A stretch of DNA of 64,000 nucleotides, taken from Paracoccus denitrificans (GTDB taxonomy: Bacteria; Pseudomonadota; Alphaproteobacteria; Rhodobacterales; Rhodobacteraceae). The notes under the pieces were generated by a model. The model saw only the letters and a program-made list of their open reading frames with translations. It did no database searches and was not told the origin of the DNA. The position numbers and the translations under genes are program-made. Of the stretch, positions 1 through 7,652 are shown in pieces (position 1 is the stretch's first letter; each line of letters begins with the position of its first letter). The stretch is taken from NCBI RefSeq assembly GCF_900100045.1, contig NZ_FNEA01000001.1, forward strand, positions 208,615 through 272,614. The letters run 5' to 3'.

Positions 1-1
1 A

Positions 2-226
2 ACCGCCAAGGAACGCCTGCAGATCCTGCTGGCGCATGAACGTTCCAGCGGCGGGTCCAACCCGGATTTCCTGCCGCTGTTGCAGCGCGACATCCTGGAG
101 GTGGTGCGCCGGCACATGGAGATCGACAGCGACGCCGTGGACGTCAAGCTGGAGCGCAGCGACGATCTGTCGAGCCTGGAGATTAATATCGAGCTGCCCT
201 ACGCCAAGCAGCTGAAGCGCGCATAA
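2..226 (+). CDS. minE: Cell division topological specificity factor MinE (3' part)
   Basis: The 74 codons present read through to a TAA stop; the start lies left of the window. MinE forms pole-to-pole waves with the MinD ATPase and keeps the FtsZ inhibitor MinC away from midcell. The visible part begins within the N-terminal MinD-stimulating segment (AKERLQILLAHER) and continues through the topological-specificity domain (FLPLLQRDILEVVRRHM, then DVKLE and SSLEINIELP), matching MinE closely. minC and minD are expected just upstream, outside the window. The gene converges with the GMC dehydrogenase gene, with a strong hairpin between them. Confidence 0.95.
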   Translation, partial: TAKERLQILLAHERSSGGSNPDFLPLLQRDILEVVRRHMEIDSDAVDVKLERSDDLSSLEINIELPYAKQLKRA

Positions 227-250
227 GCGGGCCAAGCCCGCTTGCGGCGC

Positions 251-300
251 CCAAGGACAGGCAGACAGCCCGCCGGTCGACCGGGCGGGCCGTCCCTTGG
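251..300. terminator. Bidirectional hairpin between minE and the GMC gene
   Basis: GCCCGCC (268-274) pairs with GGCGGGC (284-290) around a short loop. Outside it, CCAAGGAC (251-258) can pair with GTCCCTTGG (292-300), giving one long stem. It lies between two convergent stop codons, so it probably terminates both transcripts. No long T-run follows. Confidence 0.6.
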
Positions 301-1881
301 TCAAAGCGCACCCTTCTCCATCTCGGCGGCGATATGCTCCGCCTGCCGGATCGCCAGCGCGACGATGGTCAGCGTCGGGTTTTCGGCCGCCGAGGTGGTG
401 AAGACCGAACCGTCCGAGACGAACAGGTTCGGGATGTCATGCGACTGGCCCCATTTGTTCACCACCCCGTCGCGCGGGTTTTCCGACATGCGGTTGGTGC
501 CCAGGTTGTGGGTCGAGGGGTAGGGCGGCGTCGGCAGCACCCGCGTCGCACCCGCCGCGCGATAGATCCGCTCGCCCGCGGCATAGGCATGATTGCGCAT
601 GGCGATGTCGTTGGGATGGTCGTCGTAATGCACATTCGGCACCGGCAGTCCGAAACGGTCGGTTTCGCCGCGGTTCAGCGTGATGCGGTTCGTCTCTTGC
701 GGCAGGTCCTCGCCCACGATCCACATGCCGGCCATGTTCTCATAGCTGTCCAGCGCCGAGGTGAACTCGCGCCCCCAGCCGCCGGGGTCCATGAAGGCCG
801 CCATGAAGGGGATGCCCAGGGCCAGCGTCTCCAGCTCATAGCCGCCGACGAAGCCGCGGGCGGGGTCGTGATGCGCCTCATCCTGCACGATGCCGGCCAT
901 GGTGGTGCCGCGCCACATCCGCACCGGGCGTTCGAAGATCGCATAGACCGAGCCGGTGGTGTGGCGCATGTAGTTGCGCCCGACCTGGCCCGAACTGTTC
1001 GCCAGCCCGTCCGGAAACCGCTCCGAAGCCGAGGCCAGCAGCAGGCGCGGGCTTTCGATCGAGTTGCCGGCGACGGCGACGATGCGGGCGCGCTGGAACT
1101 GCTCGGTCCCGTCCCGGTCGATATAGCGCACGCCGGTGACCTTGCCGTCATCGTCATGCTCGATCCGGGTGGCGTGGCTATGGTCGCGAACCTCGAGGTT
1201 GCCGGTCGCCTCGCCGCGCGGGATGTCGGTATAGGCCGCCGACCATTTCGCGCCCCATTTGCAGCCCTGGAAGCAGAAGCCGGTCTGCTGGCAGGCCATG
1301 CGGTCGTCGTAATCGACCGAGTTGATCGCCATGCGCCCGGTCGAGACCTTGCTGTAGCCAGCGGCCTTGGCGCCCTTTTCCAGCACCAGGTAGTTGTTGT
1401 TTCCCGGCAGGCCGGGCAGTTCGTTGGTGCGGGTGACGCCCAGCTTCTTCTCGGCCAGGTCGTAATAGGGCTCCAGGTCGGCCAGCGTGATCGGCCAGTC
1501 CAGCAGGCTGGCGCCGTCCACCGGGCCATAGGTCGTCAGCGCCTTGAACTCGTGTTCCTGGAAGCGCAGCGATGCGCCGGCCCAGTGGATCGAGGTGCCG
1601 CCGACCGCCTTGACGATCCAGGCCGGCAGGTTGGCAAAGTCCCGCGCCACCCGCCAGTCGCCCGAGGTGGTGCGCATGTCGCCCCAGCTCAGCTGCGCGA
1701 AGCTGTCCCATTCGTCGTTGATGTAATCCTCGGGCAGGTAGCGCCCGCCGGCCTCCAGCGCCACGACCTTGACGCCCCTTTGCGCCAGTTCGTTGGCCAG
1801 CACGCCGCCGCCCGAGCCGGTGCCGACCACGACCACGACCGAGGCGTCGTCATGCCCGAATTTCGCCATATTGTCAGCCAT
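301..1881 (-). CDS. GMC-family FAD-dependent dehydrogenase (gluconate 2-dehydrogenase large-subunit type)
   Basis: A 526-residue flavoprotein oxidoreductase that probably oxidises a sugar, sugar acid or alcohol. The N-terminal Rossmann motif GTGSGGG (about residues 20-26) and EAGGR bind FAD. A cysteine-rich stretch CQQTGFCFQGC (about 197-207) is typical of this subfamily. The C-terminus carries the GMC active-site His (STHNLGT) and Asn (AAENPTL). A GTG lies 15 bases upstream at 1896, but the ATG at 1881 is preferred because GGGAGG stands 6-7 bases before it. It follows the Tat-signal small subunit by 11 bases, so the two form an operon; the small subunit probably carries the folded flavoprotein across the membrane. 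The substrate cannot be read from sequence. Confidence 0.88.
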   Translation of the reverse strand: MADNMAKFGHDDASVVVVVGTGSGGGVLANELAQRGVKVVALEAGGRYLPEDYINDEWDSFAQLSWGDMRTTSGDWRVARDFANLPAWIVKAVGGTSIHWAGASLRFQEHEFKALTTYGPVDGASLLDWPITLADLEPYYDLAEKKLGVTRTNELPGLPGNNNYLVLEKGAKAAGYSKVSTGRMAINSVDYDDRMACQQTGFCFQGCKWGAKWSAAYTDIPRGEATGNLEVRDHSHATRIEHDDDGKVTGVRYIDRDGTEQFQRARIVAVAGNSIESPRLLLASASERFPDGLANSSGQVGRNYMRHTTGSVYAIFERPVRMWRGTTMAGIVQDEAHHDPARGFVGGYELETLALGIPFMAAFMDPGGWGREFTSALDSYENMAGMWIVGEDLPQETNRITLNRGETDRFGLPVPNVHYDDHPNDIAMRNHAYAAGERIYRAAGATRVLPTPPYPSTHNLGTNRMSENPRDGVVNKWGQSHDIPNLFVSDGSVFTTSAAENPTLTIVALAIRQAEHIAAEMEKGAL

Positions 1882-1892
1882 CTCCGCCTCCC

Positions 1893-2435
1893 TCACAGCC
1901 AGTCGATGTCGTTGAAGCCGCGCTCGATATAGCCGCCCTGCGAAAAGCTTTCGCCCTCATAGCCAAAGACCGGCCAGACCTCCTTCTGGTTGTAGAGCCC
2001 GGTCACCAGCCCGGCGCGGATGGTCTGGAAAAAGGGCGTGTGCTCGATCATGCGCAGCATGGCGACGCGGTCCTTTTCCCAGCCCGCGGCCAGATAGCCC
2101 TCGAAGCCCTGCGCCTGCGCGACCAGGTTCAGGCCGGCCACGCCTTCCTCGATCACCTGCGCCTGTTCGGGGGTGTCATGCGCCTTGACGGCGATGGCAT
2201 AGAAGCGGTCGGCGATGCGGTCATGCGGATAGATGTCGCGGGCCATCTGGATCAGCACCGCCATCGTCTCGGGCTTCAGCGCGGCGGTCTCGACCGCCCA
2301 GGCCGCATCGCGGGCGGCGACGAAGCCTCCGCCGACCACGAAGGTCGCGCCCGCCGCGATGGCGCGCGCCAGAAGGCCGCGCCGGGTCAGCCCCCTGACA
2401 TCGCTGCCAGAGGGGGATTTGTGGATGACAGTCAT
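1893..2435 (-). CDS. Gluconate 2-dehydrogenase subunit 3 family protein, Tat exported
   Basis: A 180-residue protein with a twin-arginine signal (LTRRGLLARAIAAGATF, about residues 16-32), followed by the small-subunit fold of gluconate/sorbitol-type dehydrogenases (MARDIYPHDRIADRFYA and VAMLRMIEHTPFF). In this family the small subunit partners a GMC catalytic subunit that lacks its own signal, and export is by the hitchhiker route. No haem c motif is present here, and no cytochrome subunit gene is adjacent, so the electron acceptor is unknown. It is first in a two-gene minus-strand operon; its stop at 1893 lies 11 bases before the GMC ATG. Confidence 0.82.
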   Translation of the reverse strand: MTVIHKSPSGSDVRGLTRRGLLARAIAAGATFVVGGGFVAARDAAWAVETAALKPETMAVLIQMARDIYPHDRIADRFYAIAVKAHDTPEQAQVIEEGVAGLNLVAQAQGFEGYLAAGWEKDRVAMLRMIEHTPFFQTIRAGLVTGLYNQKEVWPVFGYEGESFSQGGYIERGFNDIDWL

Positions 2436-2484
2436 TTACTCCTCCCTGAGTTGGTTGGCCCGCCCCTCCCGGCGGGCTGCCTGC

Positions 2485-2880
2485 CTAGAGGTAACGGCCT
2501 GCGCGTTGCAGCACCTCGATCTCGTAGCCGTCCGGATCCTTGATGAAGAAGAAGCGGGCGATTACCTCGCCGCCGGGGGCGAAATCCACCAGTTTGCGCG
2601 GGGCAAGGCCCAGATCGGTCAGCCGCCGGTGTTCCGCCGCGACATCCTCGACCGAGACGGCCAGATGGCCGTAGCCGTCGCCCAGGTCATAGGGTTCCTC
2701 GCGGCCCTTGTTGATGGTCAGCTCCAGCTCGAAGCTGCTTTCCGCATTGGCCAGGTAAACCAGCGTGAAACTGTCGAAATCCAGCCGCTCGACGGGCTCC
2801 AGGCCAAAGGCCGCCTTGTAGAAGGCCAGCGAGCGCGCCTCGTCCATCACGCGGATCATCGAATGAATCATCTTGGCCAT
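2485..2880 (-). CDS. gloA: Glyoxalase I / lactoylglutathione lyase
   Basis: A 131-residue vicinal-oxygen-chelate protein with two beta-alpha-beta-beta-beta modules. GloA isomerises the hemithioacetal of methylglyoxal and glutathione to S-lactoylglutathione in the cytoplasm. Candidate metal ligands are the early His (MIHSMIRVMD), the Glu in FELELT, the His in GYGHLAVSV and the Glu near the C-terminus in DPDGYEIEVLQR. The length matches bacterial GloA (about 130-135). It stands alone, 49 bases downstream of the start of the Tat small-subunit gene on the same strand. Confidence 0.9.
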   Translation of the reverse strand: MAKMIHSMIRVMDEARSLAFYKAAFGLEPVERLDFDSFTLVYLANAESSFELELTINKGREEPYDLGDGYGHLAVSVEDVAAEHRRLTDLGLAPRKLVDFAPGGEVIARFFFIKDPDGYEIEVLQRAGRYL

Positions 2881-2979
2881 GCGGGTTCCTTTCCGATCTT
2901 TTCCACCAGTATCGGAAGGACGCCGCCCCGGCGGGTAGCATCATGCTACCACGCGCCGGATTTCTTGCGGAAAACCGGG

Positions 2980-3294
2980 TCAGGCGGCCTGCGCCACCCG
3001 CTGCGCGGCCTGGCGGAAATCCCCCGCACCGCTGCCGCGCCGTTCCAGCTGCACCAGGCAGGCGCAGCGCAGAAGCGAGGTAAAGTTCACCGGCTCGCCC
3101 CGCAATTGCAGCACCTCGGATTGCAGCGTGGACAGGAAAGCGGGCGTCGCCATGCCCTCGCCTGCGGCGATGTCGTCCAGGATGTCCCAGAACGCCTGCT
3201 CCAGCCGGATCGAGGTGCTTTGCCCGTTCAGCCGCAGCTTGCGGGTCACCGGCTGATAGCGGCGCGGATCCTGGCGGGAGAAGACTTCGCACAT
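2980..3294 (-). CDS. Ribbon-helix-helix domain protein
   Basis: A 104-residue protein with a ribbon-helix-helix pattern: a beta strand (TRKLRLNGQSTSIRLE, about residues 17-32), then two helices (AFWDILDDIAAGEGM, then AFLSTLQSEVLQL). This matches the alphaproteobacterial RHH_4-type family, whose members are small and usually uncharacterised DNA-binding-fold proteins. It is divergent from the persulfide dioxygenase-like gene, with the AT-rich operator about 200 bases away. A role in regulating that locus is possible but not shown. The C-terminal half has no recognised domain. Confidence 0.65.
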   Translation of the reverse strand: MCEVFSRQDPRRYQPVTRKLRLNGQSTSIRLEQAFWDILDDIAAGEGMATPAFLSTLQSEVLQLRGEPVNFTSLLRCACLVQLERRGSGAGDFRQAAQRVAQAA

Positions 3295-3494
3295 GGCATG
3301 GTTCCCAAACTGGCTAGGCGTGTCTTTCGATCATAGCACGGGTCGCGGTCCTTGCCAGTTCCTTGCGGGCAAGCCTTGGCGGCGGGCATGCACCGTCTCG
3401 GGATCGGCAGGGCCGGCCCCCTGGTTTTCGCCTCCGTGGGATAAAAGCGGCGGGACAACATGGCGCATCCGCATTGCCTTTCCCCGCATCGCGT

Positions 3495-3522
3495 TGCATA
3501 TATTCGCATACTCGTATATGCA
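3495..3522 (+). promoter_or_regulatory. Operator upstream of the persulfide dioxygenase-like operon (SqrR/BigR-like box)
   Basis: A perfect inverted repeat TGCATATA (3495-3502) / TATATGCA (3515-3522) with a 12-base spacer sits in otherwise GC-rich DNA, 50 bases before the ATG at 3572. Inside it, 3502-3517 reads ATTC-N8-GTAT, one mismatch from the ATTC-N8-GAAT consensus recalled for SqrR of Rhodobacter capsulatus. Related sites lie near 6300, 6410, 7605 and 14065. Confidence 0.65.
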
Positions 3523-3571
3523 CTGGGCTCCGGCCCATGCGGAAACGGCGACAAGAAAAAGGGAGTATCCG

Positions 3572-4450
3572 ATGACCCATGCCCCCGAGGTGACAGGATT
3601 CTACGAGGCGCGGACCGGCTCGGTGCAATATGTCGTGGCCGATCCGGCGACGAAGAATTGCGCCATCATCGACCCGGTGCTGGACTATGACGAGAAATCC
3701 GGCGCCACCGCCACCATCGAGGCCGACCGCATCCTGAACTTCGTCGCCGGGCGCGGCTATGCTGTGCAGTGGATTCTGGACACCCATCCCCATGCCGACC
3801 ATTTCTCGGCCGCCGACTACCTCAAGCGCAAGACCGGCGCCCCCACCGCCATCGGCGAGAAGGTGGTCGAGGTGCAGAAGCTGTGGAAGGAATTCTACAA
3901 CTGGCCGGATTTTCCCGCCGACGGTTCGCAATGGGACCGGCTCTTCGCCGAGGGCGAGACCTTCCGGGTCGGCGATATCCCGGCCCGGGTGATGTTTTCG
4001 CCCGGTCATACGCTGGCCTCGATCAGCTATGTCATCGGCGACGCGGCCTTCGTGCATGACACGCTGTTCATGCCCGACAGCGGCACGGCGCGGGCCGATT
4101 TTCCCGGGGGCGACGCGCATGTGCTGTGGCGCTCGATCCAGGCGATCCTGGCCTTGCCGGACGAGACGCGCGTCTTCACCGGCCACGATTATTGCCAGGG
4201 CGGGCGCGAGCCGCGCTGGGAATCGACGGTGGCCGAGCAGAAGGCCCACAACATCCACATGGCGCAATACCGCAGCGAGGCCGAGTTCGTCGCAGCGCGC
4301 GAGGCCCGCGACCGAACCCTGCCCATGCCCAAGCTGATCCTGCATGCCTTGCAGGTCAACACCAATGCCGGCCGCCTGCCCGAGCCGGAATCGAACGGGC
4401 GGCGCTATCTGAAGATCCCGCTGGACCTGTTGCAGGCGCCCTGGGACTGA
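3572..4450 (+). CDS. blh: MBL-fold persulfide dioxygenase-like hydrolase (Blh/ETHE1 type)
   Basis: A 292-residue metallo-beta-lactamase-fold protein. Metal-binding motifs are THPHADH (HxHxDH, about residues 71-77), the His in SPGHT, the Asp in MPDSGTARADFPGG and the His in FTGHDY. The DSGTARADFPGG segment is typical of ETHE1/Blh persulfide dioxygenases, which oxidise glutathione persulfide to sulfite. In Xylella and Agrobacterium the homologue Blh lies with BigR and YeeE/YedE, as it does here. The ATG at 3572 was chosen over longer in-frame starts because GGGAG lies 7 bases upstream and the family begins here. It is first in an apparent five-gene operon (3572-5926) downstream of an AT-rich operator. 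The rhodanese-like function is supplied by a separate gene at 5552. Confidence 0.88.
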   Translation: MTHAPEVTGFYEARTGSVQYVVADPATKNCAIIDPVLDYDEKSGATATIEADRILNFVAGRGYAVQWILDTHPHADHFSAADYLKRKTGAPTAIGEKVVEVQKLWKEFYNWPDFPADGSQWDRLFAEGETFRVGDIPARVMFSPGHTLASISYVIGDAAFVHDTLFMPDSGTARADFPGGDAHVLWRSIQAILALPDETRVFTGHDYCQGGREPRWESTVAEQKAHNIHMAQYRSEAEFVAAREARDRTLPMPKLILHALQVNTNAGRLPEPESNGRRYLKIPLDLLQAPWD

Positions 4451-4468
4451 AACCGGAAAGGACAAGAA

Positions 4469-4672
4469 ATGCAGATCAACATCGGAAGTGCCGAGCGCGC
4501 GCTGCGGCTGATCCTGGGCATCGTGCTGGTGGCATTGCCGTTCCTGGCCGGGCTTTCGGCGCTTTGGACCTGGGTGTCGGTGATCGTCGGGCTGGTGCTG
4601 GTGGTGACCGGCGTGGTGCGGTTCTGCCCGATCTGGGCGCTGCTGGGCATCCGCACGGGTGGCCGGGAATGA
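4469..4672 (+). CDS. YgaP-like DUF2892 membrane protein
   Basis: A 67-residue protein with two transmembrane helices (LRLILGIVLVALPFLAGL and VSVIVGLVLVVTGVVRF), followed by the FCPIWALLGI motif with a conserved Cys. This resembles the membrane part of YgaP rhodaneses and the stand-alone DUF2892 proteins found in bigR/sqrR operons. The Cys could carry sulfane sulfur, as proposed for the family. It lies 18 bases after blh and overlaps the next gene by 4 bases (ATGA). A second member lies at 7653. Confidence 0.75.
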   Translation: MQINIGSAERALRLILGIVLVALPFLAGLSALWTWVSVIVGLVLVVTGVVRFCPIWALLGIRTGGRE

Positions 4673-5094
4673 CCGAGTTCACGCCTGTTCAATCGCTTCT
4701 GGGCGGTGCGTTGATCGGCCTGTCGGCGGTGCTGCTGATGGCATTCCACGGCCGCATCGCCGGCATGACCGGCATCCTGGCCGGGGCTTTCGCACCGGGG
4801 GCAGGGCGGGGCTGGCGGCTGGCCTTCCTGGCGGGCGCCGTGGCGGCGCCGCTGCTGCTGATGTGGCCGGTTGGGATAAAGATCGATTTCGCAAGCCCGG
4901 TGCCGCTGGGCTTGACCGCGCTCAGCGGGCTGCTGGTCGGGATCGGGGTAAGCTATGGCGGCGGTTGCACCTCGGGTCACGGGGTCTGCGGCATGGCACG
5001 GCTTTCGGCGCGCTCGATCGTGGCGACGCTAAGCTTCATGCTGGCGACCGGGCTGACGGTCTATGCCACGCGCCACCTGCTGGCAGGGGGCTGA
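4669..5094 (+). CDS. YeeE/YedE-family sulfur transporter, N-terminal half protein
   Basis: A 141-residue membrane protein with about four hydrophobic helices and the signature GVSYGGGCTSGHGVCGM (about residues 93-109), whose Cys residues are conserved in YeeE/YedE proteins. YeeE of E. coli and Spirochaeta takes up thiosulfate. Here the usual protein is split in two, this half and the next gene forming the pair common in proteobacterial sulfide operons. The start at 4669 overlaps the previous stop (ATGA), which supports translational coupling. Confidence 0.82.
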   Translation: MTEFTPVQSLLGGALIGLSAVLLMAFHGRIAGMTGILAGAFAPGAGRGWRLAFLAGAVAAPLLLMWPVGIKIDFASPVPLGLTALSGLLVGIGVSYGGGCTSGHGVCGMARLSARSIVATLSFMLATGLTVYATRHLLAGG

Positions 5095-5095
5095 G

Positions 5096-5551
5096 ATGGC
5101 GCTGCTCATGGCCCTGCCGATCGGGTTGGTCTTTGGCGCCGGCATCGCCGTCTCTGGCATGGCGAACCCGGCCAAGGTGCTGAATTTCTTCGACGTGGCG
5201 GGGGATTGGGACCCTTCCCTGGCCTTGGTGATGGGTGGCGCGCTGGCGGTGACCTTCCTGGGCTACCGGCTGGTGCTGCGCCGCCCGGCACCGGTCTTCG
5301 ACCTGCGCTTTCACCTGCCCCAGGGGCGCGAGATCGACGCGCCCCTGGTCGGCGGCTCGGCACTGTTCGGCATCGGCTGGGGGCTGTCGGGCTTTTGTCC
5401 CGGCGGGGCCATTCCCGCAATCGGCCTCATCCGTCCCGAACCGCTGGTCTTTACCGCAACGATGATCGCCGGAATCGGCATGGCGAAGGCAGTGCAGGGC
5501 TGGGTCGCCGCCCGCTCCGTCCTTTCCGCCGGCGACCGGCAGGGGGCGTGA
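5096..5551 (+). CDS. YeeE/YedE (DUF6691) sulfur transporter, C-terminal half protein
   Basis: A 151-residue membrane protein with helices at both ends and the motif GWGLSGFCPGGAIPAIG (about residues 98-114), the second Cys signature of the YeeE/YedE fold. It pairs with the upstream half protein to make one transporter for thiosulfate or another sulfur compound. The ATG at 5096 directly follows the preceding TGA (5092-5094). Its own stop (5549-5551) abuts the next ATG. The central stretch PVFDLRFHLPQGREID is the cytoplasmic loop typical of this half. Confidence 0.8.
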   Translation: MALLMALPIGLVFGAGIAVSGMANPAKVLNFFDVAGDWDPSLALVMGGALAVTFLGYRLVLRRPAPVFDLRFHLPQGREIDAPLVGGSALFGIGWGLSGFCPGGAIPAIGLIRPEPLVFTATMIAGIGMAKAVQGWVAARSVLSAGDRQGA

Positions 5552-5926
5552 ATGTGGCCTTTTCGGCGGCGCGGCCGGCCGCGGTTGCGCAAGATCGACG
5601 ACAGGTTCTCGGTCACCGGGCAGATCCACCCCGAGGACCTGCCAGCCATTGCCGAGGCCGGATTCCGCGTGCTGGTCTGCTTCCTTTGCGATGGCGAGGA
5701 GCGGGGCCAGCCCGATTTCGCCACCATCGCGGCCGAGGCCGCGCGCCTTGGCTTGACCGCCCGGCACATCCCGGTGGCCGGCCTGCCCACGACCAGCCAG
5801 GTCACGGCCTTTCGCCGGACCCTGGCCGAGGCGGAGGGGCCGGTACTCGGCTGGTGCCGCTCAGGTGCCCGGGCCCGGGCACTGCATGCGATGTCCCGGC
5901 GGCCGGCGGTTCCCGGCCGGGCGTGA
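5552..5926 (+). CDS. TIGR01244-family sulfurtransferase / DUF442 phosphatase-like protein
   Basis: A 124-residue protein of the beta-lactamase-hydrolase-like DUF442 family. The body begins RKIDDRFSVTGQIHPEDLPAIAEAGF, and a Cys-loop GWCRSGARARAL near residue 108 gives the CxxxxxR catalytic pattern shared with dual-specificity phosphatases and used here as a persulfide sulfurtransferase. In Xylella Blh this domain is fused to the MBL domain; here it is a separate gene in the same operon. The start abuts the previous stop. An unusually basic N-terminus (WPFRRRGRPRLRK) precedes the domain. The C-terminus after the Cys loop is slightly short compared with the family. Confidence 0.78.
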   Translation: MWPFRRRGRPRLRKIDDRFSVTGQIHPEDLPAIAEAGFRVLVCFLCDGEERGQPDFATIAAEAARLGLTARHIPVAGLPTTSQVTAFRRTLAEAEGPVLGWCRSGARARALHAMSRRPAVPGRA

Positions 5927-5969
5927 CGCCCGCCGTTTCCGCGCCGTCGGCATTGCGATTGCCGGGCCG

Positions 5970-6290
5970 TCAGCCGTCCCGGCCGCAGAAACTGCTGTAA
6001 AGCACTTCCATCACCTGCCGCGCCGTCTGGCTTTCGATCCGATACCAGATCGTCTGCCCGTCGCGCCGGCCGGCGATGATCCTGTCGCGCCGCAAAAGCG
6101 CCAGGTGTTGCGACACGGTCGAATCGCGGATGCCCAGGAACTCTGCGAGCTGCCCCACCGATTTTTCGCCCTGCACCAACTGGCACAGGATCAGCAGCCG
6201 GTGACGGTTGCCAAGCGATTTCAGGAACTCGCTGGCCTCGTCGGCGGCAGCGCGCATGCTTTCGGGGTCTATGCTGACGTGGGCGCTCAT
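5970..6290 (-). CDS. sqrR: ArsR-family persulfide-responsive repressor (SqrR/BigR type)
   Basis: A 106-residue winged-helix repressor. The recognition helix is DSTVSQHLALLRR (about 56-68) and the wing is AGRRDGQTIWYRI. Two cysteines stand at residues 36 (LLILCQLV) and 102 (SSFCGRD). Their spacing of 66 equals that of the C41/C107 pair that forms a tetrasulfide bridge in R. capsulatus SqrR and of the pair in BigR, so this is very likely a reactive-sulfur sensor. It converges with the sulfurtransferase gene. An operator-like site lies 10-25 bases before its start codon, suggesting autorepression and control of the divergent cytochrome genes. No metal-binding ArsR signature (CxCxxC) is present. 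Confidence 0.88.
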   Translation of the reverse strand: MSAHVSIDPESMRAAADEASEFLKSLGNRHRLLILCQLVQGEKSVGQLAEFLGIRDSTVSQHLALLRRDRIIAGRRDGQTIWYRIESQTARQVMEVLYSSFCGRDG

Positions 6291-6299
6291 CCCCTTTAG

Positions 6300-6315
6300 C
6301 TACATTATTGCGAAT
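6300..6315 (-). promoter_or_regulatory. SqrR/BigR-like half-site at the regulator's own promoter
   Basis: The plus strand reads CTAC-ATTATTGC-GAAT: one arm matches GAAT, the other matches ATTC only loosely. It lies just upstream of the ArsR ATG (6290), and the surrounding TGCGAATATA string also occurs, reverse-complemented, in the 3500 site. This is a likely autoregulation site. Confidence 0.5.
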
Positions 6316-6398
6316 ATACGGTCAAGGTGCGGCCCCAGGGACCGCCCCGCCGGCCCTTGGCAGGAACTCGCCCTGTCGCCGCATCGCGGCAGTTTGCC

Positions 6399-6424
6399 AC
6401 ATTAATCTTCGAAATTATGAATGT
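6399..6424 (+). promoter_or_regulatory. SqrR/BigR-like box upstream of the cytochrome c' operon
   Basis: ACATTAAT (6399-6406) and ATGAATGT (6417-6424) form an imperfect inverted repeat. Inside it, CTTC-N8-GAAT at 6407-6422 differs by one base from ATTC-N8-GAAT. The core TTCGAAATTATGAATGT is nearly identical to the site at 14059-14075. It lies 62 bases before the cytochrome start. Confidence 0.6.
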
Positions 6425-6485
6425 TACGGAGCTTAACTTAATCCGCACCCGCAAGCCCAACACTCTGCAAGCAAAGGTGATTTCC

Positions 6486-6941
6486 ATGCACAAGACGATC
6501 CTGACGGCGTTTGCCCTGACCTTTCCCGCACTGGCCCAGGCGGCCGAGCCCGGCGACATCGCCGCGGCGCGCATCGGCTATTACAGCCTGGTCAACCTGG
6601 AGATGGGCGGGCTGGCCGCCATGGCCCAGGGCAAGGCGCCCTATGATGCCGAACGGGCCAAGGCGCTGGCCGCCGATCTGAAGGTGCTGTCGGAATATCT
6701 GCATGACGACCTGCTGATGCCCGGAACCTCGAATGCCGAACTGGCGGGCAAGACCCGCGCCCTGCCGGCGATCTGGGAGCAGGCCGAGGATTACCGCGCC
6801 AAGGGCATGGCCTTCCGCGAGGCCGTCGCCACGCTGAACGGGGTCGCCGGAGAAGGGCAGGAGGCGCTTGCCCCCGCCGTCGGCAAGGTCGGGGCGACCT
6901 GCAAGGCGTGCCACGACAGCTATCGCGCCAAGGATTTCTAG
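6486..6941 (+). CDS. Cytochrome c' (class II c-type cytochrome)
   Basis: A 151-residue precursor with a short signal peptide ending AQA (MHKTILTAFALTFPALAQA), a four-helix-bundle mature part and the single haem motif CKACH near the C-terminus (about residues 140-144), the class II arrangement. Such cytochromes act in the periplasm, binding NO or receiving electrons. The ATG at 6486 follows AAAGGTGA; upstream in-frame codons lack a signal peptide. It lies one base before the b561 gene, and both sit downstream of an SqrR-like box, so they may accept electrons or protect the cell when sulfide is oxidised. Confidence 0.85.
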   Translation: MHKTILTAFALTFPALAQAAEPGDIAAARIGYYSLVNLEMGGLAAMAQGKAPYDAERAKALAADLKVLSEYLHDDLLMPGTSNAELAGKTRALPAIWEQAEDYRAKGMAFREAVATLNGVAGEGQEALAPAVGKVGATCKACHDSYRAKDF

Positions 6942-6942
6942 G

Positions 6943-7545
6943 ATGCGCGACGATACCGCCGTAGCGGCCGCGGACCAGACGCAACTGGTCCGGCTATGGG
7001 ATCTGCCGCTGCGGATCTTTCACTGGGCGCTTGCCGCCTGCGTTGCCGCCGCCTGGGGGCTGGGCAAGTTCGGCCCCGATATCATGACTTTGCATTTCCT
7101 GTTCGGATATGCGGTGATCGGGCTTTTGGCCTTTCGGTTGCTCTGGGGCTTTGTCGGGCCGCGTCCGGCGCGGTTCCGAAGCTGCCTTCATGGTCCCCGG
7201 ACGGTGCTTGCCTATCTGCGGCAGATGCCGGCGCGCAGCCCCAGCCACTGGCCCGGTCACAACCCCCTGGGCGGTCTGTTCGTGATCCTGCTGCTGCTTG
7301 CACTGGCGGCACAGGTGGCGACCGGGCTGGTGGCCGATCCGCAGGACTACGTCAATACCGGGCCGCTGGCCGATGCGGTCAGTTCAAGAATATCTCGCAT
7401 GGCACTGAACCTGCATGACATTATTGGCAACATGATCCTGCTGATGGTTCTGCTGCATGTCGCGGTCGTGCTGTTCTATCGCCTGTGGAAGCGCGAGAAC
7501 CTGATCCGCCCCATGATCACCGGCTGGAAGCGCATCCGAATGTAG
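6943..7545 (+). CDS. Cytochrome b561-family membrane dihaem protein
   Basis: A 200-residue protein with four transmembrane helices. Haem-ligand candidates are the His residues in RIFHWAL, TLHFLFGY, NLHDIIGN and LLHVAVV. It belongs to the NiFe-hydrogenase/b561-like family that passes electrons between quinone and periplasmic cytochromes. The start follows the cytochrome c' stop by one base, so the two are translated together and probably form a quinol-cytochrome c' redox unit. The C-terminus is basic (WKRENLIRPMITGWKRIRM), as expected for a cytoplasmic tail. Confidence 0.85.
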   Translation: MRDDTAVAAADQTQLVRLWDLPLRIFHWALAACVAAAWGLGKFGPDIMTLHFLFGYAVIGLLAFRLLWGFVGPRPARFRSCLHGPRTVLAYLRQMPARSPSHWPGHNPLGGLFVILLLLALAAQVATGLVADPQDYVNTGPLADAVSSRISRMALNLHDIIGNMILLMVLLHVAVVLFYRLWKRENLIRPMITGWKRIRM

Positions 7546-7593
7546 GACCGCATGCATCGGAAATTTTGGCAGCGGCACAGAATTCCTCTTTCA

Positions 7594-7620
7594 AAACGAT
7601 TATACGAATATATGTATATA
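7594..7620 (+). promoter_or_regulatory. SqrR/BigR-like box upstream of the YgaP-RND operon
   Basis: A markedly AT-rich stretch with ATAC-N8-GTAT at 7602-7617 (symmetrical arms, one base from ATTC/GAAT on each side) and a GAAT half-site at 7606-7609. It shares the string CGAATATA with the 6300 and 3500 sites. It lies 33 bases before the ATG at 7653. Confidence 0.55.
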
Positions 7621-7652
7621 CTGTCGGCAAACAGCTATTCAGGAGTTCTGCG

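Noticed and set aside
334..1932. 532-codon plus-strand open frame opposite the GMC gene
   Set aside because: It mirrors the real gene on the other strand, with Arg/His/Val-rich composition and no domain; a GC-rich shadow frame.
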